Below are positions 26,225-36,405 of a stretch of 64,000 nt of DNA, in pieces. Source of the stretch: Pseudocolwellia sp048296855 (GTDB lineage Bacteria > Pseudomonadota > Gammaproteobacteria > Enterobacterales > Alteromonadaceae). The stretch lies in assembly GCA_048296855.1 (NCBI GenBank), contig CP182631.1; one strand, 5' to 3'. Position 1 is the stretch's first letter, and the number at the start of each line of letters is the position of its first letter. Position numbers and translations under genes: made by a program. The notes under the pieces were generated by a model. The model had not been told where the DNA came from, ran no database searches, and worked only from the letters and a program-made list of their open reading frames with translations.

Positions 26225-26550
26225 AACACCTCACATAATAAAAACATGTTATTACATGTAAAAATAATAATAAATACCAAAATACACACTATAGCATGTA
26301 TTATAGTTACTTAAATTAATTATAACAGATGGATTATTTGGATGACGTGACTGAAGATAATAACGAAGAGATTGCAACAAATTATTTAAATGTAAAAATA
26401 TTTTTATAACTCTGCTAGCTTTGCTGTACTCAATTCATAAAACTAAAAGCATGACTTTGAATACAAGCAAGATAGAGTTGCTGATTTACAACCCTATTGT
26501 GTATAATGCGCGGCATTAAAACTCAGGATTCACAGGAATAAAATAGCCTT
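26225..26550. promoter_or_regulatory. Divergent spacer with candidate HipB operators
   Basis: 326 bases between hipB-like and ybiT. An inverted repeat ACATG-N6-CATGT lies at 26244-26259, 20 bases upstream of the antitoxin start, and a related half-site GCATGTATTATAG lies near 26294. A second inverted repeat GTTA...TAAC is near 26306-26327. HipB operators are typically such spaced palindromes. The ybiT promoter must be at the right end. Confidence 0.45.
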
Positions 26551-28143
26551 ATGCTCGCTGCAAATAATATTACTCAACAATTCGGTGCAAAACCTCTTTT
26601 CGAAAACATCTCGCAAAAATTTGGTGGCGGTAATCGCTACGGTTTAATTGGTGCTAATGGTTGTGGTAAATCTACCTTTATGAAAATACTCGGTGGTGAT
26701 TTAGAGCAAACATCAGGAAACGTGAGTTTAGATCCCAATGAACGTATTGGTAAATTACGCCAAGACCAGTTTGGCTTTGAAGAATATTCTGTAGTTGATA
26801 CGGTTATTATGGGCCATACCGAGTTGTGGGCTGTTAAAGAAGAGCGTGACCGTATTTATGCTTTACCAGAAATGAGTGAAGAAGAAGGTATGCGTGTTGG
26901 TGACTTAGAATCTGAGTATGCTGAAATGGATGGCTACAGTGCGGAAAGTCGCGCGGGTGAATTACTAATGGGCGTTGGTATTCCGGTAGATCAACATTAC
27001 GGTTTGATGAGTGATATCGCTCCGGGCTGGAAGCTTCGTGTATTACTCGCTCAAGCCCTATTCTCTGATCCAGATATTTTATTACTCGACGAACCAACCA
27101 ACAACTTGGATATTCACACGATTCAATGGTTAGAAGAAACCTTGAACGAGCGTGATTCAACCATGATCATCATTTCTCATGATAGACATTTCTTAAACTC
27201 AGTTTGTACTCATATGGCTGATTTAGATTATGGTGAGTTAAACGTATTCCCAGGTAATTACGATGAATACATGCTGGCTTCTACCCAAGCCCGTGCTCAA
27301 CTCATTGCTGATAACGCGAAGAAAAAAGCACAAATTGGCGAGCTTCAAGCTTTCGTTGCACGTTTCTCTGCTAATGCTTCAAAAGCAAAACAAGCGACTT
27401 CTCGTGCTAAACAAATCGATAAAATTCAATTGGCTGACGTTAAAGCCTCAAGCCGTGTAAATCCATTTATTCGTTTTGAACAAGAAAAGAAATTATTCAG
27501 AAACGCTTTAGTACTTGAAAATGTATCAAAAAGTTTTGACGACAACCACGTACTAAAAGACTTATCTATGATGATTGAAGTTGGCGAACGTGTTGCCGTT
27601 ATTGGTGAAAACGGCGTGGGTAAAACAACTTTCTTACGTATGTTAATGAACGATGTAGGTTACGCGAATGACACAGGTGAATTAACTTGGTCTGAAAACG
27701 TAAACATTGGTTACTACGCACAAGACCATGCTCACGAATTTGAAACCGATATGACATTATTTGAGTGGATGAGCCAATGGCGTCAACCTACGGATGATGA
27801 ACAAGCGGTTCGCGGATACTTAGGTCGTTTATTGTTTTCTGCTGACGATATTAAAAAATCAGTAAAAGTACTATCAGGTGGTGAACAAGGCCGTATGTTA
27901 TTCGGTAAAATAATGATGCAAAAGCCTAATATTCTTGTGATGGATGAACCAACTAACCACATGGATATGGAATCAATTGAATCGTTAAACATGGCGATGG
28001 AACAATTTGAAGGGACTATTATTTTTGTGAGTCATGACCGCGAATTCGTTTCAAGTATTGCGACACGTATTATTGAACTTAAAGATAATAGCTACAGCGA
28101 CTTTGCTGGTACTTACAACGAGTACTTAGCATCTCAAGTATAA
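26551..28143 (+). CDS. ybiT: ABC-F ATPase, YbiT-like
   Basis: A 530-residue soluble protein with two ABC ATPase domains and no membrane segment, as in ABC-F ribosome-associated factors. Walker A motifs are GANGCGKST (about 35) and GENGVGKTT (about 351); Walker B LLLDEPTNN and LVMDEPTNH follow. The inter-domain linker (about 245-310, KKKAQIGELQAFVARFSANASK) is the P-site tRNA interaction motif type. Length and sequence agree with E. coli YbiT (530). It likely binds the ribosomal E site and modulates translation. Two terminators follow. Confidence 0.95.
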   Translation: MLAANNITQQFGAKPLFENISQKFGGGNRYGLIGANGCGKSTFMKILGGDLEQTSGNVSLDPNERIGKLRQDQFGFEEYSVVDTVIMGHTELWAVKEERDRIYALPEMSEEEGMRVGDLESEYAEMDGYSAESRAGELLMGVGIPVDQHYGLMSDIAPGWKLRVLLAQALFSDPDILLLDEPTNNLDIHTIQWLEETLNERDSTMIIISHDRHFLNSVCTHMADLDYGELNVFPGNYDEYMLASTQARAQLIADNAKKKAQIGELQAFVARFSANASKAKQATSRAKQIDKIQLADVKASSRVNPFIRFEQEKKLFRNALVLENVSKSFDDNHVLKDLSMMIEVGERVAVIGENGVGKTTFLRMLMNDVGYANDTGELTWSENVNIGYYAQDHAHEFETDMTLFEWMSQWRQPTDDEQAVRGYLGRLLFSADDIKKSVKVLSGGEQGRMLFGKIMMQKPNILVMDEPTNHMDMESIESLNMAMEQFEGTIIFVSHDREFVSSIATRIIELKDNSYSDFAGTYNEYLASQV

Positions 28144-28169
28144 CTTTTATCACTTAAAAATAATGATTA

Positions 28170-28208
28170 AAAAAGGCTTTAACTCGCAAGGGTTAAAGCC
28201 TTTTTAGT
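28170..28208 (+). terminator. Terminator of ybiT
   Basis: Stem AAAGGCTTTAACTC / GGGTTAAAGCCTTT (one mismatch pair) then T run. Confidence 0.88.
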
Positions 28209-28296
28209 TTTTAAAGTGAGATTCTAAAGTTAAGATTTAAACAAGTAAAAATCGATTAACAAAGATGTTTGTTTGTGAGGTGGAGATATAAAAGCT

Positions 28297-28331
28297 AAAA
28301 AATGCCGCTTATTAATAAGCGGCATTTTTAA
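28297..28331 (-). terminator. Terminator of the VCBS lipoprotein gene
   Basis: Stem AAATGCCGCTTATT / AATAAGCGGCATTT; A run on the plus-strand left side gives a T run for leftward transcripts. Confidence 0.85.
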
Positions 28332-28369
28332 CACAATGTTTAAAACATTAATCTACAACTGCAAGATGA

Positions 28370-31300
28370 TTAGTCTTCTTGAACTGTTGCTTCAGCAGAA
28401 CTAGAGTATGTAGTGCTTAGATCATCATTCACAGCAAAGGTTTCAAAGTCTTCAGTTAGCGCTGCCGTACCTGCTGCATCAGCAACCACGATATCATCAG
28501 CTAATAACTCTTTCGCTGACTCTTTACTTGAGCTACCTATACGAACTTGATACGTTTCTGTTGCTGTACCTGTATTAATTGCAACATAAGGTCCGAAGAA
28601 CGTTGTGCCACCATCAATTGATAAAGAGTAACCTGTAGCAGTCCATTCAAGTACTACATCAATATCCGTATCATCAAAGTAGGTCAAGCCATCAATGGTT
28701 TGTTGCGATTTTGATGCATCACGATACTTAATGGCGCCATTACTAAAGATAATTTCACCCGTTAAGTTACTTGAAGATGCAGAACCACCATAAATACTAA
28801 TATAAGCCGTATTATCTTCTGAAACATCTGGTGTAGCAGTGAAGTCAGAGATTGCTTGTAGTTTAATCGTTGTAGAAATAGATCCTTCAGCAAGTGCGTC
28901 TGTTGTTAAACGCAATTCAGCATCTGCCGTTGTCGTTGTATCAGCCATTCTTGCAACAAGGTTTACACCCGTTCCTGCGATGGTTCTAACTGTTGATTCA
29001 GCAGAGCTTGAATAAGAAGTACTTAAATCTTCACCATCGGCAAAAGTTTCAAAGTCTTCAGTTAGCACTGCCGTACCTGCTGCATCAGCAACCACGATGT
29101 CATCAGCTAATAACTCTTTCGCTGACTCTTTACTTGAGCTACCTATACGAACTTGATACGTTTCTGTTGCTGTACCTGTATTAATTGCAACATAAGGTCC
29201 GAAGAACGTTGTGCCACCATCAATTGATAAAGAGTAACCTGTAGCAGTCCATTCAAGTACTACATCAATATCCGTATCATCAAAGTAGGCCAAGCCATCA
29301 ATGGTTTGTTGCGATTTTGATGCATCACGATACTTAATAGCGCCATTACTAAAGATAATTTCACCCGTTAGGTTACTTGAAGATGCAGAACCACCATAAA
29401 TACTAATATAAGCCGTATTATCTTCTGAAACATCTGGTGTAGCAGTGAAGTCAGAGATTGCTTGTAGTTTAATCGTTGTAGAAATAGATCCTTCAGCAAG
29501 TGCGTCTGTTGTTAAACGCAATTCAGCATCTGCCGTTGTCGTTGTATCAGCCATTCTTGCAACATTGTTATCGCCAGTATTAGCAACAATAGAACCTGTG
29601 ATTGTAATTACCAAATCAGCAGTCGTTCCGTCAACAGACTCAATAGTGAAAGTATCAGTCTCATTCTGACCAACAACAAGTGCAGCAATAGTTGCATTGT
29701 TGGTATCAAGTGTATAAGTCCATGAGCCATCAGTTTCAATAGAGAATGTACCGTAAGTTCCAGTTACCGTTGAAGCCATAATTGATGCTTCACCTTCATT
29801 GATATCTTGTACCCTAACAACACCTATTAATGGAGTTGTTTCATCACTAGCAATTCTTCCTGTTAAGTCAAAGAAAACAGCGGGAACAGCCTCTTCTGTG
29901 CCATCGCCTGCATCAAATACAGCAACTTCAGCGTAAACAAGTGTAGAATATAGACTTTCAGTACCACCTAAAGTGTTACCTGCTTCATAGCCTTCAAAGT
30001 CGTCTGTAAATACTCTTGTAGTACCAGCAGTGTCAGAAAATACTTCAATATTGTCTACAAAGTAAGAGCCGAAAGGAATAGTTGTGCCGTTATCACCGAA
30101 TCTGAATTGAATAGTTTGAATCCCATCAGCGAACCACTGATCTAAATTTTCAAAGTCAGAATCCACAACTGCAGCAGTAGAAAATGCTCCTCCAAAAATA
30201 ACTTCTCCATCAAGCGACACGGTAATTTGCTCAGTTGCATCCAAATCCCATGTAATGTCTATGTCATAAAATTGATTTTCGTTAAAGTCTTCAATAAGTG
30301 TATTGCCAGGGTAAGCGTCGCTGTCAGTATTTCGGACAAATAAACGAGGTGCTATTGGAGTTTCTGTTCCGTTAGCGTCAATTGACGTTTGCTCACCTTG
30401 AATTCGTAGATCTATAAGAGATTCACTATTACTACCAGATGAACCACCAAGCTTAATATAAGCATCTTTACTGTTTCCATCACTACCTATTGCAACTTCT
30501 TTTAAGAAAGATGCACTAAGCTTACCTTGACGAAGGTTAGCAACCCTAAATAGAATTTCACCTGTATCGCTATCAGTATTACTTATTTTCACGACCTGAG
30601 TAAGTGCAGCAACACGAATATCAATTTGAGCTGTAGTACCATCAACAGAGGCTATTGTGATTGAATCTGTTACAGAATTACCCACTTCAAGACTAGCTAC
30701 TGTGTCATTTGTTGTATCAACAATGTATGACCAAGTGCCAGCGGCATCTATACTAAATGTACCATAAGTAAGTACTACATTTGTTTGAGCGACTACAGCG
30801 TCTTCTTCAAAGTTTGGATCAATAACGTTTACTGAGCCAGTTAATGGGTCAGTCGCAGTATTTTTCACAGTACCCGAAAGGTCACCTTCAATAATTGCTG
30901 TAACAGGCGTATTGTTATAGCCTGCCGCAGAACCAATTACATCAAGCAAAGATGTATCAACAGCACCTGCAACTTGTGAAGTCGTTTGCAGGTTAAGTTG
31001 AGCTATTTCAAGAGCATCTTGCGAAGCTTCAGAAAAAGAACCATCGGCTAAATCAGTCGCTAGGTTTTCAATAACCGAAGATATGTCTGCATTAGCATCA
31101 TCAGCATCAAGTTGTGAAATAAGTGCTAAAACAGAACCATATCTATCACTATCTGCAGCAACAGATCCTAAGTCACCAAGAGCATCTACTCCAATTACAG
31201 TAGGAATATTGTCCGTAATATCAAAACGAATACCAAATCTAGCATTAATTATTTCAGCTTGTTCAGCAAAACTGTTTAAATCAGTACCAGTATTTTGAAC

Positions 31301-31999
31301 AGCCATTTCAGTCAAAGCTGAAACGGTGTAAATTGGTTCTACTAATACAACCTCTCCATTTTCATCTACAGTTTCTTCACCATTTTCATCTTTAGCAGGA
31401 ACGAGTTCAGCTACGTTTATTACAGAGCGTAATTGAGGAGCATCTAAAGTACTACCAGTAGACTCATCTGTATAAGTACCGCCAGTACAACTAATTAAGC
31501 CGACACCTTCAAAGTGTACATCAGTAAATGTAACGCCACCTGAAGCGTCTGTATCTGCAGTACCTTGTGCAGGAAGAACCGCAATACCAGAATCATCAAC
31601 TTCAAAAATTTCACAACTTGCACCACTCACAGGACCTTTAATAATGCTAGCATCAACATTTAAAGTTGGTGCAATAACAGGTGTCGATGCACCTACACCT
31701 TCAGTAAAACCTGCTTCATCGGTATATCTAGCAGAAACCGAGATTTCTGAGCCTTCGTCATCTTCAGTAATTGTGTAGGTTGTGCCAGTAGTCCCCGTTG
31801 ACCAAACGTATACGAGTGTTTCTGCTCGAATCCCGTCAGAATCAGTAGCCAATGCTGATAGTTCGCCACCTGCGTAAAAGTCGCTTCCAGTTATTTCAAT
31901 GTTACCACGACTATTACCATCTAATTGTGCGGTATCATCGCCGCCACATCCAGCAAGAGCTGTAGCAATAAGTGCTGATATAAGTGATTTCTTAAACAT
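28370..31999 (-). CDS. Large VCBS-repeat lipoprotein of the alginate locus
   Basis: A 1209-residue outer-surface or periplasmic lipoprotein. The signal is MFKKSLISALIATALAGCGG with lipobox ALAGC (Cys18). Two VCBS repeats lie at about 365-465 and 706-808 (YGTFSIDAAGTWSYIVD and YGTFSIETDGSWTYTLD). A lectin-like beta-sandwich module occurs three times: a diverged copy at about 466-700 and two nearly identical copies at about 812-1013 and 1014-1209. No catalytic motif is recognisable. Gene order PL7, TonB receptor, lipoprotein on one strand suggests a role in holding or presenting alginate near the receptor. It begins 65 bases after the receptor stop. Specific ligand is unknown. Confidence 0.75.
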   Translation of the reverse strand: MFKKSLISALIATALAGCGGDDTAQLDGNSRGNIEITGSDFYAGGELSALATDSDGIRAETLVYVWSTGTTGTTYTITEDDEGSEISVSARYTDEAGFTEGVGASTPVIAPTLNVDASIIKGPVSGASCEIFEVDDSGIAVLPAQGTADTDASGGVTFTDVHFEGVGLISCTGGTYTDESTGSTLDAPQLRSVINVAELVPAKDENGEETVDENGEVVLVEPIYTVSALTEMAVQNTGTDLNSFAEQAEIINARFGIRFDITDNIPTVIGVDALGDLGSVAADSDRYGSVLALISQLDADDANADISSVIENLATDLADGSFSEASQDALEIAQLNLQTTSQVAGAVDTSLLDVIGSAAGYNNTPVTAIIEGDLSGTVKNTATDPLTGSVNVIDPNFEEDAVVAQTNVVLTYGTFSIDAAGTWSYIVDTTNDTVASLEVGNSVTDSITIASVDGTTAQIDIRVAALTQVVKISNTDSDTGEILFRVANLRQGKLSASFLKEVAIGSDGNSKDAYIKLGGSSGSNSESLIDLRIQGEQTSIDANGTETPIAPRLFVRNTDSDAYPGNTLIEDFNENQFYDIDITWDLDATEQITVSLDGEVIFGGAFSTAAVVDSDFENLDQWFADGIQTIQFRFGDNGTTIPFGSYFVDNIEVFSDTAGTTRVFTDDFEGYEAGNTLGGTESLYSTLVYAEVAVFDAGDGTEEAVPAVFFDLTGRIASDETTPLIGVVRVQDINEGEASIMASTVTGTYGTFSIETDGSWTYTLDTNNATIAALVVGQNETDTFTIESVDGTTADLVITITGSIVANTGDNNVARMADTTTTADAELRLTTDALAEGSISTTIKLQAISDFTATPDVSEDNTAYISIYGGSASSSNLTGEIIFSNGAIKYRDASKSQQTIDGLAYFDDTDIDVVLEWTATGYSLSIDGGTTFFGPYVAINTGTATETYQVRIGSSSKESAKELLADDIVVADAAGTAVLTEDFETFADGEDLSTSYSSSAESTVRTIAGTGVNLVARMADTTTTADAELRLTTDALAEGSISTTIKLQAISDFTATPDVSEDNTAYISIYGGSASSSNLTGEIIFSNGAIKYRDASKSQQTIDGLTYFDDTDIDVVLEWTATGYSLSIDGGTTFFGPYVAINTGTATETYQVRIGSSSKESAKELLADDIVVADAAGTAALTEDFETFAVNDDLSTTYSSSAEATVQED
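28376..29569. repeat. 606-base tandem duplication inside the lipoprotein gene
   Basis: Two in-frame copies of a 202-codon unit, offset by exactly 606 bases (for example the MADTTTT coding point at 28941 and 29547). The stretch from about 28447/29053 to 28957/29563 is almost identical at DNA level, differing at a handful of bases; the outer 70 bases have diverged more. Confidence 0.9.
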
Positions 32000-32064
32000 G
32001 TTTTCTACTCCCGAATATTTTAATTTTTCAACTTTAACTTGTTTTAATTGAGTACATTGTTTGC

Positions 32065-35000
32065 TTAGTACTTAACGCTGATACCGGCGAATATGCGAGG
32101 ACCATAGTCACTTACGCTGCCCAAGTTCCCTTCAACAAAGAAGTCATCAGAACGTGGTTCGCTAAACAAGTTAATTGCAGAAAATTTAACACGGACGTGT
32201 TTATTTATTTTGTAAGAAGCACGAGCTTCCCAAACATTTGCCTCATCAACATAACGTAGTCTTGTACCGTTAGAAGTATAAGGCTGGAAGTATTCGCTAC
32301 GATATTTGTAGATAAAAGCCGTATCGAAATCGCCAATTTGGTAGTAAACTTGACCACTAAATACATGCTCAGAGAATCCTGGTACAGAACCTGGAGGAAT
32401 GATTCCTTCTTTAAGTTGAGTAGTAACACCATCTAAATCAGTAGTAAAAGTATTTCCGTAAAGACTATCTTCAAACTCAAAGTCTGTATCTGCGTAGTTA
32501 TAACCAAACTTCACACCAAGACCAGAATCCCAACGATACGAAAATGATGCTTCTAAGCCCATAATTTCACTTTCATCATCACTAGTTACTGAATTAGTAA
32601 TAGGTAAAGAGACATCAACACCTTCAACGTTAAAATCTTCTAACACGGTTTGCTGTTGAAAGCCGCCATTGAACTGTTTGTAATAAATACCAAACGCTAC
32701 AATAGAGTCATCGTTAGGATACCATTCAAAGCCTAAATCATAGTTCCATGACATTAATGGTTGAGTATTTGGGTTACCAGACCCTTCAGCACCTACTAAC
32801 AAGTCACCAACGGATGTAGGGGCGCTGTTATCATCGGTTACGAAAGAGCGGTCAAAGCCTAAATCAGATGGATCTGCACGTGACATAGCACGGAAAATAC
32901 CCGCTCTTAAGATGATATTTTCTTCATAATCAACAACTAAGTTAAAACTTGGTAAAACCTTAGTATAATCGCCACCACCAACAACACGTTCAATCTCACC
33001 GTTTCCTTCTAGACTAACTACGCCTAACGCATCAGTAAGAACGTCAAAGTCCTCTCTAAAGCCAATAGAAGTAACATCAGTATTCACTACACGTACACCA
33101 AAGTTACCACGAATAAATTTACCGAACATTTCAGTGTCGTAGCTAGCCATTACATAAACAGCCGTTGTCTTTTCTGTTACGTCACTAGTGCCTGAATTCT
33201 CGTAAACAACTTCTGGATATCCGAACTCGCCATTGGCACCCGAAGCTACTGCTTGAGCGAAACATTCGTTATTGTATGTTGCCCACGAAGCGCCTGTACC
33301 GTTTTCTATGACATTACCTGAACTGTCAACATTTGTAATAATATTGCCATCAGAAACGCTTGATAAAAAGCTAGACTCAGGGAAGTTTATTTGACAGCCT
33401 TCAAGTATGCCAAGGCCAGCTTCAGGGTCATCTATAGTAAATTCAGTTCTTGAACCGTTACCACTATTATTAACACCACCAAATTGAACAAACGACAGCT
33501 CAGAAACTCGAACTCCACCTTGGATGCTAGTAAAAACATCGCCGCCTAGTTTGTAGTCAAAATCAACTCGAGCACCGATAATTTCGTTGTCACGTACATT
33601 TTCTCTGTCGAGGCGAGTACGAAGATCACTAGAAAAATTAGAGATATCAGTAACATCAAAATCAGTTAATTTAAAGTGAGGTATATGTTCACCTAAATCC
33701 CAAGAAAAAGGGTTTGCAGCAGAGCTCGTTCTTCCTCGGTTAGAAATTTGTAGCTCTTCACGGTTTGTTTCAGAATAACCAATATCAACATTTATAGTTA
33801 AATCGTCATTTACATAATGTTCAATATTTAATCCGTAAGCAGCATAGTTTTCTTCACGCTCAAAATACTCACCGGCAGATTCGATACGGTCTGAACCTTC
33901 CCAATGAAGAATACCACCAACATCATTTGTAATAAGATTTTGCCCTGTTACACCGGGAGTAACACGCTTTTGTAAGAAGATTAAATCATGGCGAGATTCT
34001 GTTTGTGTTCTATCTGAAATTTGAGCATCAAAGTTTATATCCCAACTCTCTGATGGACGGTATTGTAAAGCAATAAATAAAGCTTCTCTTTCGTCAGATG
34101 TTTCGTTTTGACGGAAGCTCCGGCTTGAACCAGTCCATGCGTATGGTGTGCCAGAGTCTATTGCACGACCTGTTTCAGGATCAATTTTAGAATTGTAACC
34201 TGCGTTATTAATACCACTATTATTAATTCCATCTTCACAGTCACCAGCTTGACTACGGAAGAAACCAGTTTGAGTATTTGTAGGATCATTTAAACATGCC
34301 CACAAAGATGAGCCTGACGGGCTTGAGCTTCTATACTCAGCTTCTGGTTGGCTGATGTCTTGACGTTGCCAACCAACACTTACACCAAGTGCTTGACCGT
34401 TGTCGAATTCAAATTGGTCAACATAACTTAATGTACCACGGTAGCCTAAATCACCTTGAAGTGAGTTTTCAACGTTAGATTGGTCTGGATTATAGTTCCC
34501 CTTTAATTCACCTTGGATACGTTGTTCACCAAAATCTAATGGTTTAAGTGTTTCAAGTGTAATAACACCTGCAACACCACCTTCGATCATCGAAGCATCT
34601 TGCGTTTTATAAATAGCGACTTTTTTCATCAACTCTGATGGAAATTGAGAAAAGTTAACTGAACGGTCGCCGCTGCCATTAGTGGCTTCACGGCCATTAA
34701 TATGAGTGGCACTTAAGAATGGACCTAAACCACGAATACTGATCTCAGTGGCACCACCATTTTCACGATGAGATGATGCGCCTGTGATTGTTTCTAGTGC
34801 CTCACCAATTGAAAGCGCAGGTAAGTCACCAATATCTGAAGCAGATAAGCCGTCAACAACAGTTGTAGCTTCACGCTTTATTGCGATTTGATCTTGAATC
34901 GTTCTGCGAGTACCAACAATTTCAACAACTTCTATATTGTTATCTGTTTTAACTGTATTTTCAGTTTCTGCTTCTTGTGCTGTTGCCGAAAATGCAAAAG

Positions 35001-35112
35001 AGCTAGCTACCGATGTAATAATGGTAGCTTTAACCCATTTTGCTATAGGTGAAAGTCTAAACTTACCTACTTGATGAGTGGATTTTGTGTTTTTCCCTAA
35101 TATCAAAGACAT
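32065..35112 (-). CDS. TonB-dependent receptor of the alginate locus
   Basis: A 1015-residue outer-membrane receptor of the Xanthomonas/Caulobacter type. A long N-terminal signal (MSLILGKNTKS... to AFSATAQA-like cleavage around 46) precedes a TonB-box-like segment VEVVEIVGTRR as IEVVEIVGTRR. The plug domain follows (about 70-200: ISIRGLGPFLSATHINGREA) and then the beta-barrel, ending in the aromatic residue of IFAGISVKY as outer-membrane proteins do. It lies between the PL7 alginate lyase gene (upstream) and the VCBS lipoprotein gene (downstream), all leftward, so it likely imports oligo-alginate. Substrate is inferred from the neighbour only. Confidence 0.9.
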   Translation of the reverse strand: MSLILGKNTKSTHQVGKFRLSPIAKWVKATIITSVASSFAFSATAQEAETENTVKTDNNIEVVEIVGTRRTIQDQIAIKREATTVVDGLSASDIGDLPALSIGEALETITGASSHRENGGATEISIRGLGPFLSATHINGREATNGSGDRSVNFSQFPSELMKKVAIYKTQDASMIEGGVAGVITLETLKPLDFGEQRIQGELKGNYNPDQSNVENSLQGDLGYRGTLSYVDQFEFDNGQALGVSVGWQRQDISQPEAEYRSSSPSGSSLWACLNDPTNTQTGFFRSQAGDCEDGINNSGINNAGYNSKIDPETGRAIDSGTPYAWTGSSRSFRQNETSDEREALFIALQYRPSESWDINFDAQISDRTQTESRHDLIFLQKRVTPGVTGQNLITNDVGGILHWEGSDRIESAGEYFEREENYAAYGLNIEHYVNDDLTINVDIGYSETNREELQISNRGRTSSAANPFSWDLGEHIPHFKLTDFDVTDISNFSSDLRTRLDRENVRDNEIIGARVDFDYKLGGDVFTSIQGGVRVSELSFVQFGGVNNSGNGSRTEFTIDDPEAGLGILEGCQINFPESSFLSSVSDGNIITNVDSSGNVIENGTGASWATYNNECFAQAVASGANGEFGYPEVVYENSGTSDVTEKTTAVYVMASYDTEMFGKFIRGNFGVRVVNTDVTSIGFREDFDVLTDALGVVSLEGNGEIERVVGGGDYTKVLPSFNLVVDYEENIILRAGIFRAMSRADPSDLGFDRSFVTDDNSAPTSVGDLLVGAEGSGNPNTQPLMSWNYDLGFEWYPNDDSIVAFGIYYKQFNGGFQQQTVLEDFNVEGVDVSLPITNSVTSDDESEIMGLEASFSYRWDSGLGVKFGYNYADTDFEFEDSLYGNTFTTDLDGVTTQLKEGIIPPGSVPGFSEHVFSGQVYYQIGDFDTAFIYKYRSEYFQPYTSNGTRLRYVDEANVWEARASYKINKHVRVKFSAINLFSEPRSDDFFVEGNLGSVSDYGPRIFAGISVKY

Positions 35113-35349
35113 TTGGAGTTCCCCGTTTGTGTTTATTGCTAGCAGGTTAGTGCTATTAATTTGTTATATTTCTTATTTCAAATAATGTTATTGCTATTTA
35201 ATTATTATTTTTATATAGCTCGACATAAATTTTAACTTACGCAAAACAAACCAATGTGTCAACCAATTTATTTAATTTAACTTACCAAAACACGTGACCA
35301 ATAATCATTATTGCGAGCTAATAATTAAAAGTTATTTGGGTGTTCTTAA
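35113..35349. promoter_or_regulatory. Spacer with TTGGT-type repeats, upstream of the receptor
   Basis: The spacer between PL7 and the receptor gene has two copies, read on the minus strand, of a short motif: TTGGTTGACA (35257-35266) and TTGGTCACGT (35292-35301). The same motif recurs upstream of PL7. Confidence 0.45.
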
Positions 35350-36405
35350 CTAAAACTTATATCCTTTATGTGTGTTATGGATATGATAGAAAGTAGCTTG
35401 TACATAATCCCCTTCGGCGCCGCCATTATTTTGGTTATACACGCCTACTTTAAAATACATATATTGGTTACCTGCACTATAACCACTCTCTTTCATATCA
35501 TAATGCTTAGTAATATTAGGCTTACCTTCCCTGATTAAGGTGACAAATAAGACTTCATCTTCCACAGAAATTTTATAAGAGAATTTTTCGTTTAAAGCGA
35601 TACCATCAATAGGATCTGACAACTTATGAGAACGCGTACCCACCATATTTATCCAAACATCATCACCACCGTTTATTTCATGGGCAAAATAAACAGCTCC
35701 TTTAGTGTTACCTGGTAATTTTCGGTAATATAAACGAATAGGTTCATCGTCAGTGGCATGGATTTGCCCAATAACCACACGACCAACCTTTTTTTCATCG
35801 CCTGTGGTAGATACACGGTTTACCGCTAAAGTCCCTTCTAAACTGCCTTCAATCCCCCCAGACTTAGCTTTCATCGAACCATGTGCTCCAGCGAAAACCC
35901 AATTATTTTTAGTAATGCCACGAACTTTTACACGGCTATTGCCTCTGCGTAACATTTCTCGCAGTTCTGCTCTGGCATATTTTGTATTTTTTGACGTTTT
36001 AGCACCTACATTAGGAGAAGCGAATACTAAGCCACCATCATCTGCGGTATAGAAAAAAGGTTTTAAGTTGAAGCCTTTATCTAATGATTTTTCATAAACG
36101 GTATCCGCTTTTTTATCTTTGTTAAGATCCGTTGGTAAGGTTAATGACCAATCAAGTAAATCAAAGTTTTCATTAGGTTTTTTAAGGGGATCAAGTTTGG
36201 ATAAATCTCCGAGTAAAACGCCTTCGGTAAGGCTACTGTGTAAATTAGAAGTCAGTGTATTATTTGAAGCTTCCTGAGCATGGAGTGATGAGCTAGCACT
36301 AGCTAAAACTAAAATTAAAATTAAAATTAATGCAGTGAAAACACTGAACATTTTCTGCTGCAAGTAATGATAATATTTATATGTAGGGATATTGAAATAA
36401 TGCAT
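35350..36405 (-). CDS. PL7 alginate lyase, secreted
   Basis: A 351-residue polysaccharide lyase family 7 protein that should cleave alginate by beta-elimination. The three family signatures are visible: RAELREML (about residue 145), IGQIHATDDE (about 213; the Q-I-H form usually goes with activity on guluronate-containing blocks) and YFKVGVYNQNNGG (about 322). A strongly hydrophobic signal peptide FTALILILILVLASASSSLHA precedes the mature part; the start at M19 (ATG ending 36351) would give a more normal signal than the upstream ATG at 36405, so either may be used. No lipobox. It leads a likely transcription unit with the receptor and lipoprotein genes. Confidence 0.92.
   Translation of the reverse strand: MHYFNIPTYKYYHYLQQKMFSVFTALILILILVLASASSSLHAQEASNNTLTSNLHSSLTEGVLLGDLSKLDPLKKPNENFDLLDWSLTLPTDLNKDKKADTVYEKSLDKGFNLKPFFYTADDGGLVFASPNVGAKTSKNTKYARAELREMLRRGNSRVKVRGITKNNWVFAGAHGSMKAKSGGIEGSLEGTLAVNRVSTTGDEKKVGRVVIGQIHATDDEPIRLYYRKLPGNTKGAVYFAHEINGGDDVWINMVGTRSHKLSDPIDGIALNEKFSYKISVEDEVLFVTLIREGKPNITKHYDMKESGYSAGNQYMYFKVGVYNQNNGGAEGDYVQATFYHIHNTHKGYKF

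Noticed and set aside
26331..26409. Short rightward frame beginning MDYLDDVTEDNNEE
   Set aside because: Only about 26 codons, no clear ribosome-binding site, and it lies in the spacer where the ybiT promoter is expected.
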